From: an uncultured bacterium | GTDB taxonomy: Bacteria > Bacillota > Clostridia > Oscillospirales > Acutalibacteraceae | DNA: 34,238 bases | Reading direction: 5' to 3' | Assembly: GCA_905215055.1 (NCBI GenBank) | Contig: CAJMOH010000032.1 | Location: 1-34,238 of the forward strand | Shown here: piece by piece, positions 23,911 through 31,453 of the stretch | How the letters are laid out: every line of letters starts with the position of its first letter | Numbering within the stretch: position 1 is the first letter of the stretch | The notes under the pieces: model-generated | Databases searched by the model: none | What the model was told of the DNA's origin: nothing | Seen by the model: only the letters and a program-made list of their open reading frames with translations | Position numbers and translations under genes: made by a program

Positions 23911-24645
23911 TTAACAGCCCCGGTCCAGCATTTCCAGCAGCCTTTGGTCCTCTTTGGTCAGCTCCAGCCGCTCCCACAGGTCGGGACGGCTGCGGCGGGT
24001 GACGGCCAGCGCTTGGGCGCGCCGCCAGCGCTCTATGTTCCCGTGATGCCCCGAGAGCAGCACCTCTGGCACGGGACGGCCCCGCCACACCTCCGGCCGG
24101 GTGTACTGGGGATATTCCAGCAGGCCGGAATAGTGGCTTTCCTCGGTGAAGCAGGCCTCCTCAGACAGCACGCCGGGAAGCATGCGGGCCACCGCGTCGG
24201 TGAGAAGCATGGCGGGCAGCTCTCCCCCGGTGAGGACATAGTCCCCCACAGAGATTTCCTCCGCCTGATACTCCTCTAAAAGCCGCTCGTCCACCCCCTC
24301 GTAGTGGCCGCAGAGAATCAGCAGGCCAGGCTCCCTGGCCAGACGCTTGGCGTCCTCTTGGGCCAGCACCTTCCCCCGGGGGGACATATACAGAATATGC
24401 TGCCGCCAGCCCAAATGTTCCCGAATCCCGTCGATGGCCCGGGCAAAGGGCTCGGCGGCCAGCAGCATTCCCTTGCCGCCGCCGAACACCGTGTCGTCCA
24501 CACGGCCCCGGGGGTCGGGGGAAAACTCCCGCAGCTGGTGGCAGCACACCTGCAAAAGTCCCTTCTTCCTGGCCCGGCCCACAATGCTGTGACCCAGCAC
24601 CGGCGGGAACATCTCGGGAAACAGAGTTACAATATCCACCCGCAT
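23911..24645 (-). CDS. trmD: tRNA (guanine37-N1)-methyltransferase
   Basis: A 244-residue SPOUT-class methyltransferase forming m1G37 to prevent +1 frameshifting. MRVDIVTLFPEMF at the start, RVDDTVFGGGKGML, the knot segment LCGHYEGVDERLLEEY and SVGDYVLTGGELPAM match the family. ATG 24645 lies 1 nt after the rimM stop, with GGGGAGGAAG inside the end of rimM, so translation may be coupled. rplS, the usual next gene, is absent. Confidence 0.97.
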   Translation of the reverse strand: MRVDIVTLFPEMFPPVLGHSIVGRARKKGLLQVCCHQLREFSPDPRGRVDDTVFGGGKGMLLAAEPFARAIDGIREHLGWRQHILYMSPRGKVLAQEDAKRLAREPGLLILCGHYEGVDERLLEEYQAEEISVGDYVLTGGELPAMLLTDAVARMLPGVLSEEACFTEESHYSGLLEYPQYTRPEVWRGRPVPEVLLSGHHGNIERWRRAQALAVTRRSRPDLWERLELTKEDQRLLEMLDRGC

Positions 24646-24646
24646 A

Positions 24647-25171
24647 TCAGGCTTCCTCCCCTGCTTCGTCAAAGATGCCGGGAATGGGCAGCAGCTCGAT
24701 GACGCCGTCCTCCACCCGGATGGCCTGGATCATGTGCTTCACCGCCGGGAACAGATACTCCTTTCCCGTCTTGTCCACAATGCGGTACACATCGTTGGCG
24801 CCGGTGGGCAGCACCTCCCGCAGCTCCCCGTATTCCTGACCTGTGACGCCGTCCACAGCTCTCAGGCCGATCAGATCCTGCAAAAACACCTGGCCCTCTT
24901 CCAAAGGCACGTCGTCCCGGTTCAGGTAGAGCACCTTCCCTCGCAGAACGTCTCCCTGCTCCACCGTGTCCACCCCCCGCAGGCGGATCAGCAGCCGCCC
25001 CTTGTGTACCCGGGAGGACAGCAGCCCAGCGTCCTCCCGGCCGCCGTCAAAATAAAACCGTTTGATCCCCGCCAAAAGCTGGGGAGAATCGGCCCAGCAC
25101 TCCAGGACCAGCTCTCCCCGAACCCCGTGGGTGCGGACAATTTTCCCAGCTTCTAAATACTGCTTTTTCAT
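24647..25171 (-). CDS. rimM: Ribosome maturation factor RimM
   Basis: A 174-residue 16S rRNA processing factor that helps mature the head of the 30S subunit through S19. The N-terminal domain starts YLEAGKIVRTHGVRGEL. The C-terminal PRC-barrel contains DLIGLRAVDGVTGQEYGEL and ends EYLFPAVKHMIQ...IELLPIPGIFDE. ATG 25171 has AGGGAGG 8 nt upstream. A terminator hairpin lies between it and khpA, so it may be reached by partial readthrough or its own promoter. Confidence 0.95.
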   Translation of the reverse strand: MKKQYLEAGKIVRTHGVRGELVLECWADSPQLLAGIKRFYFDGGREDAGLLSSRVHKGRLLIRLRGVDTVEQGDVLRGKVLYLNRDDVPLEEGQVFLQDLIGLRAVDGVTGQEYGELREVLPTGANDVYRIVDKTGKEYLFPAVKHMIQAIRVEDGVIELLPIPGIFDEAGEEA

Positions 25172-25230
25172 GGCGCAGCCTCCCTTTCCTGTAAGCGTTC
25201 CCATCCAGCGGCCCTTTCTCCCTGGATAAA

Positions 25231-25254
25231 CAAAAAAGGGCTTTCGCCCTTTTT
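25231..25254 (-). terminator. Hairpin terminator between khpA and rimM
   Basis: AAAAAGGGC and GCCCTTTTT pair around TTTC, with T-runs in both directions. On the minus strand it follows khpA by a few nt, splitting rpsP-khpA from rimM-trmD. Confidence 0.75.
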
Positions 25255-25256
25255 GC

Positions 25257-25487
25257 TCAGTCGATCTCGACCATGATTTTCTTGTCGTTCCGGGTTGCCG
25301 CGGCCCGCATAACCACGCGAATCGCCTTGGCGATGCGGCCCTGCTTGCCGATGACCCGGCCCATGTCGTCCTCCGCCACATGGAGATGGTAAACGGTGGT
25401 GCCGTTTTCCTGCTCCTCGCTGGTGATGACAATGTCCTCCGGCTTTTCCACCAGGCCGGCGGCAATGGCTTTCAGTAATGCCTCCAT
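25257..25487 (-). CDS. khpA: KH-domain RNA-binding protein KhpA
   Basis: A 76-residue single KH-domain protein (YlqC). The RNA-binding GxxG loop is GKQG within MGRVIGKQGRIAKAIR (about 42-57). In streptococci and others KhpA pairs with KhpB (Jag) and affects division and RNA levels; khpB is not in this window. Place between rpsP and rimM is typical of Firmicutes. The ATG at 25487 has an AAGGAG-type site. Confidence 0.93.
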   Translation of the reverse strand: MEALLKAIAAGLVEKPEDIVITSEEQENGTTVYHLHVAEDDMGRVIGKQGRIAKAIRVVMRAAATRNDKKIMVEID

Positions 25488-25527
25488 AGTGCTGCTCCTT
25501 TCAAGACTGGGGCGTTGTACGAGACCT

Positions 25528-25770
25528 TTAGATCACGCCGTGCTTCTTGAACAGGGCCTTCACCGTGTCGGTGGGCTGGGCGCCGTTGGCAATCCACTTC
25601 TTGGCCTTCTCGGGGTCCACCTTCACCACGCTGGGCTCTTCCATGGGGTTGTAATAGCCGATCTCCTCGATGAAGCGGCCGTCCCGGGGGAAGCGGGAAT
25701 CCGCCACCACAATGCGGTAGAAGGGAGATTTCTTCGCGCCCATTCTTCTCAGTCTGATCTTAACTGCCAT
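25528..25770 (-). CDS. rpsP: 30S ribosomal protein S16
   Basis: An 80-residue ribosomal protein. MAVKIRLRRMGAKKSPFYRIVVADSR is the classic S16 start, with RFIEEIGYYNP following. AGGAGGAAT precedes ATG 25770. It heads the rpsP-khpA pair, downstream of ffh. Confidence 0.98.
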   Translation of the reverse strand: MAVKIRLRRMGAKKSPFYRIVVADSRFPRDGRFIEEIGYYNPMEEPSVVKVDPEKAKKWIANGAQPTDTVKALFKKHGVI

Positions 25771-25828
25771 AATTCATTCCTCCAAATGCTACTGTGATTG
25801 AAATAAAAAATAGATGATAGGTCGTGTC

Positions 25829-25869
25829 GCCCGGCAGCCCGGGCAATATTGTTCACGGGGCAGGCCCCG
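25829..25869. other. Two GC-rich hairpins between ffh and rpsP
   Basis: GCCCGG-CAGC-CCGGGC (25829-25844) and CGGGG-CAGG-CCCCG (25856-25869) lie in tandem in the 118-bp gap, with repeated ATATTGCC-like bases beside them. No T-run follows directly. They may weaken transcription from ffh into rpsP or mark mRNA processing. Confidence 0.35.
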
Positions 25870-25888
25870 GCAATATCCAAAAGATTGA

Positions 25889-27217
25889 TTACAAAGGCAG
25901 ATTGGGCATGCGACGGCGTTTTCCCTTCCCCATGCCGCCAAACTGCTTCATCAGCTTTTGGGTCTGGCGGAACTGGTTTAAGAGCCGGTTCACATCCTCC
26001 ACCTTCATGCCGCAGCCAGCGGCAATGCGCTTTTTCCGGGAGGCGTTCAAGCAGTCCGGGTGAGAGCGCTCGTAGGGAGTCATGGAGAGAATGATGGCCG
26101 CGCTGCGGTCCATCACCCGGTCGTCAATGTCCACGTCGTCCAGCTTGTTGCCCACGCCGGGCAGCTTGGAAAGGATACCCTTTAGGGGTCCCATTTTCTT
26201 CACCTGCTGGAACTGCTCCAGCAGGTCGTTTAAATCCATCTTGTTCTGCATCAGCCGCTGGGCGGTCTTTTGAGCGGCCTTTTCGTCCAGCTTCTGCTGG
26301 GCGTCCTCAATCAGCGTCAGCACATCGCCCATGCCCAAAATACGGCTGGCCATCCGGTCCGGGTGAAAGACCTCCAGATCTCCCAGCTTTTCGCCGGTAC
26401 CCGCGAACTTGATGGGCTTTCCGGTGACGGCCTTGACAGACAGTGCCGCGCCGCCCCGGGTGTCGCCGTCCAGCTTGGTGAGGATGACGCCGGTGATGTC
26501 CAGCAGGTCGTCGAAGGACTTGGCCACGTTCACGGCCTCCTGACCGGTCATGGCGTCCACCACCAGCAGGATGTCCGTGGGGGTGACCGCCTCCTTGATG
26601 CGGTGAAGCTCCTCCATCAGCTGCTGGTCAATCTGCAGCCGTCCGGCGGTGTCGATGATGACGTAGTCGTTGCCGTAATCCTTGGCGTGGCGCACCGCCT
26701 CCTTGGCGGTGAGAACCGGGTCCTGCGTACCCTTTTCAAAAACCGGCGCGCCGGCCTTCTCCCCCACCACCTGCAGCTGCTTGATGGCCGCCGGGCGGTA
26801 GATGTCTCCCGCCACCAGCAGCGGCCGGTGGCCCTGGGATTTGAGCATGTAGGCCAGCTTGGCGGCGTGGGTGGTTTTACCGGCGCCCTGCAGGCCGCAC
26901 ATCATGATGACAGCCGGCGGGTGGGCGGGCATCTTCAGCCGCTCCTCGCTGCCGCCCATGAGAGCGGTCAGCTCCTCGTTGACAATCTTGATGACCATCT
27001 GGGCGGGGGTCAGGCTCTCCATAACCTCGCTGCCCACAGCCCGGTCTGTGACCTTCTTGGTAAACTCCTTGGCCACCTTGTAGTTGACGTCGGCCTCCAG
27101 CAAAGCCAGACGCACTTCCCGCATGGCTTCCTTGACGTCCGCCTCGGTGAGCTTGCCCTTGCTGCGAAGCTTTTTAAAGGAATTGCTGAGTTTTTCCGCC
27201 AAGCCCTCAAATGCCAC
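25889..27217 (-). CDS. ffh: Signal recognition particle protein Ffh
   Basis: A 442-residue SRP54-type GTPase that delivers membrane proteins to FtsY. N domain (about 1-85), G domain with GLQGAGKTTHAAKLA (G1, about 108-122), DTAGRLQ (G3) and TKLDGDTRGGAALS (G4 region), then a Met-rich M domain (about 300-430) that binds 4.5S RNA and signal sequences, ending in a basic KGKRRR tail. It follows ylxM as in B. subtilis. No 4.5S RNA gene is seen in this window. Confidence 0.98.
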   Translation of the reverse strand: MAFEGLAEKLSNSFKKLRSKGKLTEADVKEAMREVRLALLEADVNYKVAKEFTKKVTDRAVGSEVMESLTPAQMVIKIVNEELTALMGGSEERLKMPAHPPAVIMMCGLQGAGKTTHAAKLAYMLKSQGHRPLLVAGDIYRPAAIKQLQVVGEKAGAPVFEKGTQDPVLTAKEAVRHAKDYGNDYVIIDTAGRLQIDQQLMEELHRIKEAVTPTDILLVVDAMTGQEAVNVAKSFDDLLDITGVILTKLDGDTRGGAALSVKAVTGKPIKFAGTGEKLGDLEVFHPDRMASRILGMGDVLTLIEDAQQKLDEKAAQKTAQRLMQNKMDLNDLLEQFQQVKKMGPLKGILSKLPGVGNKLDDVDIDDRVMDRSAAIILSMTPYERSHPDCLNASRKKRIAAGCGMKVEDVNRLLNQFRQTQKLMKQFGGMGKGKRRRMPNLPL

Positions 27218-27289
27218 TGGCTTTCCCTCCTGAAATCAAACTTTGAAAACGCCCTCTGGGGGGCGGCACGCTTCTCCAAAGGAGGTCTC

Positions 27290-27658
27290 TCAGGCCTCCA
27301 TGGAGATCTCCTGGGCGCACTCCAGAATTTTGGCGGCGCTCTCATCGATACCGGCTACCTGGCCGTTCTGCTCGTTCAGGTCCTGGATGTTCAGGGCGCA
27401 GTCACAGATCAGCGTCAGGGTCTTTTGGATTTCCTGGAAGCGCCGGGCCAGGCCCAGCCGGTCCTCCATCTCCAAAAGCTGCTGCTCGGCCCGCTTGATA
27501 GCGTCCCGCACGCCCTGCCGGGTGATGTCCCGGTCCTGGGCGATCTCCGCCAGGGACAGGTCCTCGTTATAATAGGCGTCCACCACCTCCCGCTGGGTTT
27601 CGGTGAGCATATCCCCGTAAAAGTCCAGCAAGAAGCTGATTCGCAAATCCTTTGCCAT
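27290..27658 (-). CDS. ylxM: YlxM-family DNA-binding protein
   Basis: A 122-residue sigma-70 region-4-like helix-turn-helix protein. LTETQREVVDAYYNEDLSLAEIAQ and ITRQGVRDAIKRAEQQL form the HTH region (about 18-60); the C-terminal half is helical. YlxM is the first gene of the ffh operon in many Firmicutes and is linked to the SRP pathway, with poorly defined function. The upstream promoter is a perfect consensus. Confidence 0.93.
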   Translation of the reverse strand: MAKDLRISFLLDFYGDMLTETQREVVDAYYNEDLSLAEIAQDRDITRQGVRDAIKRAEQQLLEMEDRLGLARRFQEIQKTLTLICDCALNIQDLNEQNGQVAGIDESAAKILECAQEISMEA

Positions 27659-27721
27659 AACAAGGCACCTCCCCGGTCCGTTTTCACTTTGTGTAAAGCG
27701 GTTTTCTTTACAGCATTACGC

Positions 27722-27750
27722 ATTATACACGATTCCCCCGGTTTTGTCAA
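27722..27750 (-). promoter_or_regulatory. Consensus sigma-A promoter of ylxM-ffh
   Basis: On the minus strand TTGACA (27745-27750), a 17-nt spacer and TATAAT (27722-27727): both hexamers are perfect. It is back-to-back with the threonine aldolase promoter. Confidence 0.93.
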
Positions 27751-27784
27751 CACGGCAGGGGAAAAAATCGCAATTTCCCGGCAA

Positions 27785-27813
27785 TTTACATTTCTCGGGA
27801 AATATGATATTCT
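27785..27813 (+). promoter_or_regulatory. Probable promoter of the threonine aldolase gene
   Basis: TTTACA (27785-27790), 17 nt and TATTCT (27808-27813) on the plus strand. It leaves a leader of about 50 nt before ATG 27873. Confidence 0.65.
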
Positions 27814-27872
27814 AAAATTCGTTTCCAAGACTTCACTTTCAGCCTTTTATTCATGATTACAGGAGGGACACC

Positions 27873-28922
27873 ATGCTCTATTTTAATTGCGATTACACCG
27901 AGGGCGCCCACCCCGCCATTTTGGAAAAGCTGGCGGAAACCAACCTGGAACAGACCGTGGGCTACGGCGAGGACGAATACTGCGAGAGAGCCAGGGCGCT
28001 GATTCGGAAGGAATGCCAGCGGGAAGACGCGGACGTGCAGTTTTTGGTGGGAGGCACCCAGGCAAACTTCACGGTGATCCGGGCGGCCCTGCGGCCCCAT
28101 CAGGGAGTGATTGCCCCGGCTACCGGCCACATCAACGGCCACGAGACCGGCGCGGTGGAGGCCACCGGCCACAAGGTGCTGGCCCAGCCCTGCGGCCCGG
28201 AGGGAAAGCTCACCGCCCAGCAGGTGGACGCCGTGGTAAAGGCCCACTGGTCCGACGAGGCCCGGGAGCATCTGGTGCAGCCCAAAATGGTGTACATCTC
28301 TCACCCCACGGAAAACGGCGCCCTTTATACCCTCTCCGAGCTGGAGGCGCTCCACCAGGTTTGCCGGAAGCACGGCCTGTACCTGTTTTTGGACGGCGCC
28401 CGGCTGGGCTATGGCCTGACAGCTCGGGGCGCTGACGTGAGCATAGCGGACCTGGCCCGGCTCTGCGACGTGTTTTACATTGGAGGGACAAAATGCGGCG
28501 CTCTGTTCGGCGAGGCTGTGGTTCTTGTCAACCCGGAGCTGCAGCGAGACTTCCGGTACTCCATCAAGCAGAACGGGGGCATGCTGGCCAAGGGACGGCT
28601 GCTGGGGCTGCAATTTCTCACCTTGTTTGAGGATGACCTGTATTACGACATTTGCCGCGCCGCCAACGAGCAGGCTTACCGCATTGCCGCCGCCTGCCGG
28701 GAGGCCGGGTTCTCCTTCTTCGCGGAATCCCCCACCAACCAGCAGTTCCCCATTTTTCCCAACCGGCTGCTGTCCCGGCTCCGGGAGAAATACGCCGTCT
28801 CCGTTTGGGCCAAGGTGGACGAGGCTCACACCGCCGTCCGCCTGTGTACCAGCTGGGCCACCCGGGAGGAGGCCGTGGATCAGCTCATCGCCGATTTGCG
28901 CCAGCTGGGCAAAGAGCTGTAA
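27873..28922 (+). CDS. Threonine aldolase family PLP enzyme
   Basis: A 349-residue fold-type I PLP enzyme that typically cleaves L-threonine or L-allo-threonine to glycine and acetaldehyde. The PLP lysine is K207 in YIGGTKCGALFGE; FLDGARLGYG (D174, R177) binds the cofactor and substrate. FLVGGTQANFTVIRAAL and ISHPTENGALYTL are other family segments. AGGAGGG lies before ATG 27873. Stereo-specificity cannot be read from the sequence. It stands alone with its own promoter and terminator. Confidence 0.92.
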   Translation: MLYFNCDYTEGAHPAILEKLAETNLEQTVGYGEDEYCERARALIRKECQREDADVQFLVGGTQANFTVIRAALRPHQGVIAPATGHINGHETGAVEATGHKVLAQPCGPEGKLTAQQVDAVVKAHWSDEAREHLVQPKMVYISHPTENGALYTLSELEALHQVCRKHGLYLFLDGARLGYGLTARGADVSIADLARLCDVFYIGGTKCGALFGEAVVLVNPELQRDFRYSIKQNGGMLAKGRLLGLQFLTLFEDDLYYDICRAANEQAYRIAAACREAGFSFFAESPTNQQFPIFPNRLLSRLREKYAVSVWAKVDEAHTAVRLCTSWATREEAVDQLIADLRQLGKEL

Positions 28923-28934
28923 CCCTCACAGAGA

Positions 28935-28973
28935 AAAAAGTCCTCGAAGCCGCCGCTTTGAGGACTTTTTTTC
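28935..28973. terminator. Bidirectional terminator between the aldolase and crcB genes
   Basis: GTCCTCGAAG (28941-28950) pairs with CTTTGAGGAC (28957-28966), flanked by A's and T's. It can end the plus-strand aldolase and the minus-strand crcB transcript. Confidence 0.9.
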
Positions 28974-28980
28974 TTGGCTT

Positions 28981-29355
28981 TTATCCCGCTCTCACCGCCA
29001 GCCGCGCCAGCGTCTGCCCCAGCAGCACCCCCGCCAGGCAGAGAAGGACGCTGGACAGCGCATAGGCCACGCCCAGCAGGTATTTTCCCCCTTGAAGCAG
29101 AGACACTGTTTCCAAGGAGAAGGTGGAAAAGGTGGTAAAGCCTCCGCAAACGCCTGTCTGCCAGAAAAGCCTTCCTCCTTCTCCCAGAAGCTGCCGCGAA
29201 AACAGCCCGCTCAAAAAGCCGATGGCTGCCGCCCCCAGAAAATTGGTGAGCAGCGTCAGCAGGGGAAACGATCCCTGCCACGGCAGCAGGCTGAGCCCAT
29301 ACCGGCCCGCGGCGCCCAACGCGCCGCCCAAGGCCACAAGCAGCCAAGAGGTCAT
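28981..29355 (-). CDS. crcB: Fluoride ion channel CrcB/FluC
   Basis: A 124-residue membrane protein with four helices. GGALGAAGRYGLS, TNFLGAAAIGFL and the GVCGGFTTFSTFSLE segment (channel Phe box and central Na+ site residues in the family) are clear. It exports F- as a dual-topology dimer. ATG 29355 follows GGGAGTGA; an in-frame ATG 15 nt earlier is the alternative. A single copy is present, so it would work as a homodimer. No fluoride riboswitch is recognised in front of it. Confidence 0.93.
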   Translation of the reverse strand: MTSWLLVALGGALGAAGRYGLSLLPWQGSFPLLTLLTNFLGAAAIGFLSGLFSRQLLGEGGRLFWQTGVCGGFTTFSTFSLETVSLLQGGKYLLGVAYALSSVLLCLAGVLLGQTLARLAVRAG

Positions 29356-29385
29356 TGCGTTCACTCCCATTCCCCCGGGCGGGTG

Positions 29386-30336
29386 TCAGATCTCCAGCCC
29401 CTGGTAATTTTCCTGCAGGATGGCGCAGGAATCGGAAAATTTCTGCCGCTCCTCATCGGTGAGAGATAGCTCCAGCACCCGGTCCACGCCGTTCCGGTTG
29501 ACCAGGCAGGGAACCCCGGCGTACACGTCCCGCTGGCCGTACTCCCCGCGCAGACGGGCCGACACCGTGAGCACGCTGTTCTCATTGGAAAGCACCGCCC
29601 GCACAATCCGCACCAGGGCCATGCCGATACCGTAATAGGTGGCTCGCTTGGCCTCGATGATTTTTTGGGCGGCGTCCCGAACCTCCAGGCTGATTTTCTG
29701 CATCTCCTCCAGGCAGAATTTGCCATCGGAGCCGGCGCAGATGTCCGTCACGGATTTGGTGGCCACCATGGCCTGGCTCCAGGGGACGAACTCGCTGTCG
29801 CCGTGCTCCCCCATCACATAGGCGTGGACGTTTCTGGGATCCACTGTGAAGTAATCTCCCAGCAGGTAGCGCAGCCGGGCGGTGTCCAGGGTGGTACCGG
29901 TGCCAAACACCCGGTTGGAGTTAAACCCGGAAAGCTCATAGGTGACCCGGGTCATAATGTCCACGGGGTTGGTGGCCACCAAAAAAATCCCAGAAAAGCC
30001 CGAATGGGTAATGGGGCTGATGATGGACTGGAACACCGCCGTGTTCCGCTTGAGGAGATCCAGCCGGGACTCCCCCGGCTTTTGGCTGACCCCGGCGCAG
30101 ATCACCACAATGTCCGCGTCGGCGCAGTCGCTGTAATCCCCCGCGGTGATCTTCATGCTGGAGGGGGCGAAGGCCACGCCGTGGTTCAGATCCATGGCCT
30201 CTCCCTCGGCCCGGCGCTTGTCAATGTCCACCAGCACCAGCTCGTCGCATACCGCTTGGTTCAAGGCGGAATAGGCAAAGCTCATGCCCACCATGCCTGT
30301 GCCGACCAGCACAATCTTCCGTTTATTCAAAATCAT
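29386..30336 (-). CDS. ldh: L-lactate dehydrogenase
   Basis: A 316-residue NAD-dependent enzyme reducing pyruvate to L-lactate in fermentation. The Rossmann loop is VGTGMVGMSFAY (11-22). Q85 in SQKPGESRLDLL is the lactate-type specificity residue (malate dehydrogenases have Arg there), with R91 after it. The catalytic histidine is H178 in MGEHGDSEFVPWS. GTGTTLDTARLRYLL is also conserved. ATG 30336 is preferred over a GTG 9 nt upstream that crowds the AAAGGAGC site. It has its own promoter with a hairpin in the leader. Confidence 0.96.
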   Translation of the reverse strand: MILNKRKIVLVGTGMVGMSFAYSALNQAVCDELVLVDIDKRRAEGEAMDLNHGVAFAPSSMKITAGDYSDCADADIVVICAGVSQKPGESRLDLLKRNTAVFQSIISPITHSGFSGIFLVATNPVDIMTRVTYELSGFNSNRVFGTGTTLDTARLRYLLGDYFTVDPRNVHAYVMGEHGDSEFVPWSQAMVATKSVTDICAGSDGKFCLEEMQKISLEVRDAAQKIIEAKRATYYGIGMALVRIVRAVLSNENSVLTVSARLRGEYGQRDVYAGVPCLVNRNGVDRVLELSLTDEERQKFSDSCAILQENYQGLEI

Positions 30337-30361
30337 CCCGCTCACGCTCCTTTTATCTGTC

Positions 30362-30379
30362 TCTCAGAACACTCTGAGA
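30362..30379 (-). promoter_or_regulatory. Inverted repeat in the ldh leader
   Basis: TCTCAGA (30362-30368) and TCTGAGA (30373-30379) form a perfect 7-bp stem with a 4-nt loop, 26 nt before the ldh ATG. It does not resemble a Rex or CcpA site. It may be an operator or an mRNA stability element. Confidence 0.45.
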
Positions 30380-30428
30380 CCTTGGTTTTAGTCTATCCCC
30401 AGAGAGAACTCTTTTGGGGGTTAGTCTT

Positions 30429-30457
30429 ATTTTACCGCATTTTTCCAGGAAAGGCAA
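30429..30457 (-). promoter_or_regulatory. Probable sigma-A promoter of ldh
   Basis: On the minus strand TTGCCT (30452-30457), 17 nt and TAAAAT (30429-30434). The leader would be about 85 nt. Confidence 0.6.
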
Positions 30458-30535
30458 GAGAAAAACGAGAATTTTTCTTATTTTTAAAACATCTTCTCCC
30501 TTTCTTTGTTCAACAGCCTGTCTCCCCTCCACAAA

Positions 30536-30568
30536 GTGACAGGACATTCCCGGCCAACCCCTTATAAT
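30536..30568 (+). promoter_or_regulatory. spoIIGA-sigE promoter with a long spacer
   Basis: TATAAT at 30563-30568 is 20 nt before the start codon. GTGACA at 30536-30541 resembles a -35 element at a 21-nt spacing. The B. subtilis spoIIG promoter has an unusual 22-nt spacing and is activated by Spo0A. No clear Spo0A box (TGTCGAA) is seen. Confidence 0.55.
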
Positions 30569-30587
30569 AGGAGAGGAAAGAGGGGGG

Positions 30588-31421
30588 ATGCCGGTGACTG
30601 TTTACGCGGATGTGCTGGTGATTGTAAATCTGTACGTCGATTTCTTTTTGCTGTGGTGTACCCGCCGGACTCTGTACCTGCGGGGAAAGCCCTGGCGGCT
30701 GGCGGCTGGCGCCTTGACCGGCGCCCTCTGTACCCTGGTGTGTTTGATTCCCTGGCAGGCCTGGTGGCTTTCTCTGGGATGGGGAGCCGTCTCCGCTGTT
30801 TTGACCACGGCCGCGGCCTTTTGGCCCCTCTCCCGCCGGGGCTTTCTCAAGGCGGCGCTGTGCTTTTGGGGCTTCTCCCTGGCGCTGGCGGGGCTTTGCC
30901 TGTTTCTCATGCAGTGGGCGGCTCCCAGAAGCGTGGCGGTGGTGGGGCACGCCGTCTATTTGAATCTGTCCCTCCCCCTGCTCTTTTTCTGCACCGCCGG
31001 AGCCTACGGCCTGTTTTGGGTCCTTCAGCGGCTGTTCCGCCGGGAGGCTCTGGCCCCAAGGGTCTGCCGGCTGTCCATCCGGCAGGGAGGAAAAACCGTC
31101 ACTCTGTGGGCCAAGGCGGATACAGGCTGCGCCCTGCGGGAGCCATTTTCCGGCCTGCCGGTGATCGTGTGTCAGGCCTCCGCCCTGAAGGAGCTTCTTC
31201 CCCGCCAAGGAAAGGAGCTGGACGGCCTGCGCCTGGTCCCCTTCGAGAGCGTGGGCGGCTCTGGGGTGCTGCCTGCCTTCCGGCCGGAAAGAGTGCAGCT
31301 GCTGCCGGAAGGCCAGGTTCTCAGCTGCTATGTGGCCCTGTGGGAACGGGAATTTCCCACCCAGGAGTTTCAAGCCCTCTACGGCCCGGACCAGTTCCCT
31401 CAGCTTTCTCAAGGCTCGTAA
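30588..31421 (+). CDS. spoIIGA: Sporulation sigma-E processing peptidase SpoIIGA
   Basis: A 277-residue membrane aspartic protease that removes the pro-sequence of SigE in the mother cell after SpoIIR signalling from the forespore. Five hydrophobic segments fill about residues 5-150. The catalytic Asp is D178 in KADTGCALREPF, within the protease domain; the residue after DTG is Cys here. AGAGGGGGG precedes ATG 30588. It lies directly upstream of its substrate gene sigE. Confidence 0.92.
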   Translation: MPVTVYADVLVIVNLYVDFFLLWCTRRTLYLRGKPWRLAAGALTGALCTLVCLIPWQAWWLSLGWGAVSAVLTTAAAFWPLSRRGFLKAALCFWGFSLALAGLCLFLMQWAAPRSVAVVGHAVYLNLSLPLLFFCTAGAYGLFWVLQRLFRREALAPRVCRLSIRQGGKTVTLWAKADTGCALREPFSGLPVIVCQASALKELLPRQGKELDGLRLVPFESVGGSGVLPAFRPERVQLLPEGQVLSCYVALWEREFPTQEFQALYGPDQFPQLSQGS

Positions 31422-31453
31422 TACAAAGTTTAAAGATTTAAGGAGGTCTCGCC

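Noticed and set aside
23582..24088. 168-codon minus-strand frame between trmD and ptsH
   Set aside because: It overlaps the trmD 3' end and ptsH start in another frame, runs through the ptsH promoter, and has shadow-like composition at its start.
26270..27856. 528-codon plus-strand frame opposite ffh and ylxM
   Set aside because: Antisense shadow of two conserved genes and crosses their promoter.
28981..29385. Fluoride riboswitch before crcB
   Set aside because: The 30 bp between ldh and crcB is too short and lacks the conserved pseudoknot sequence.
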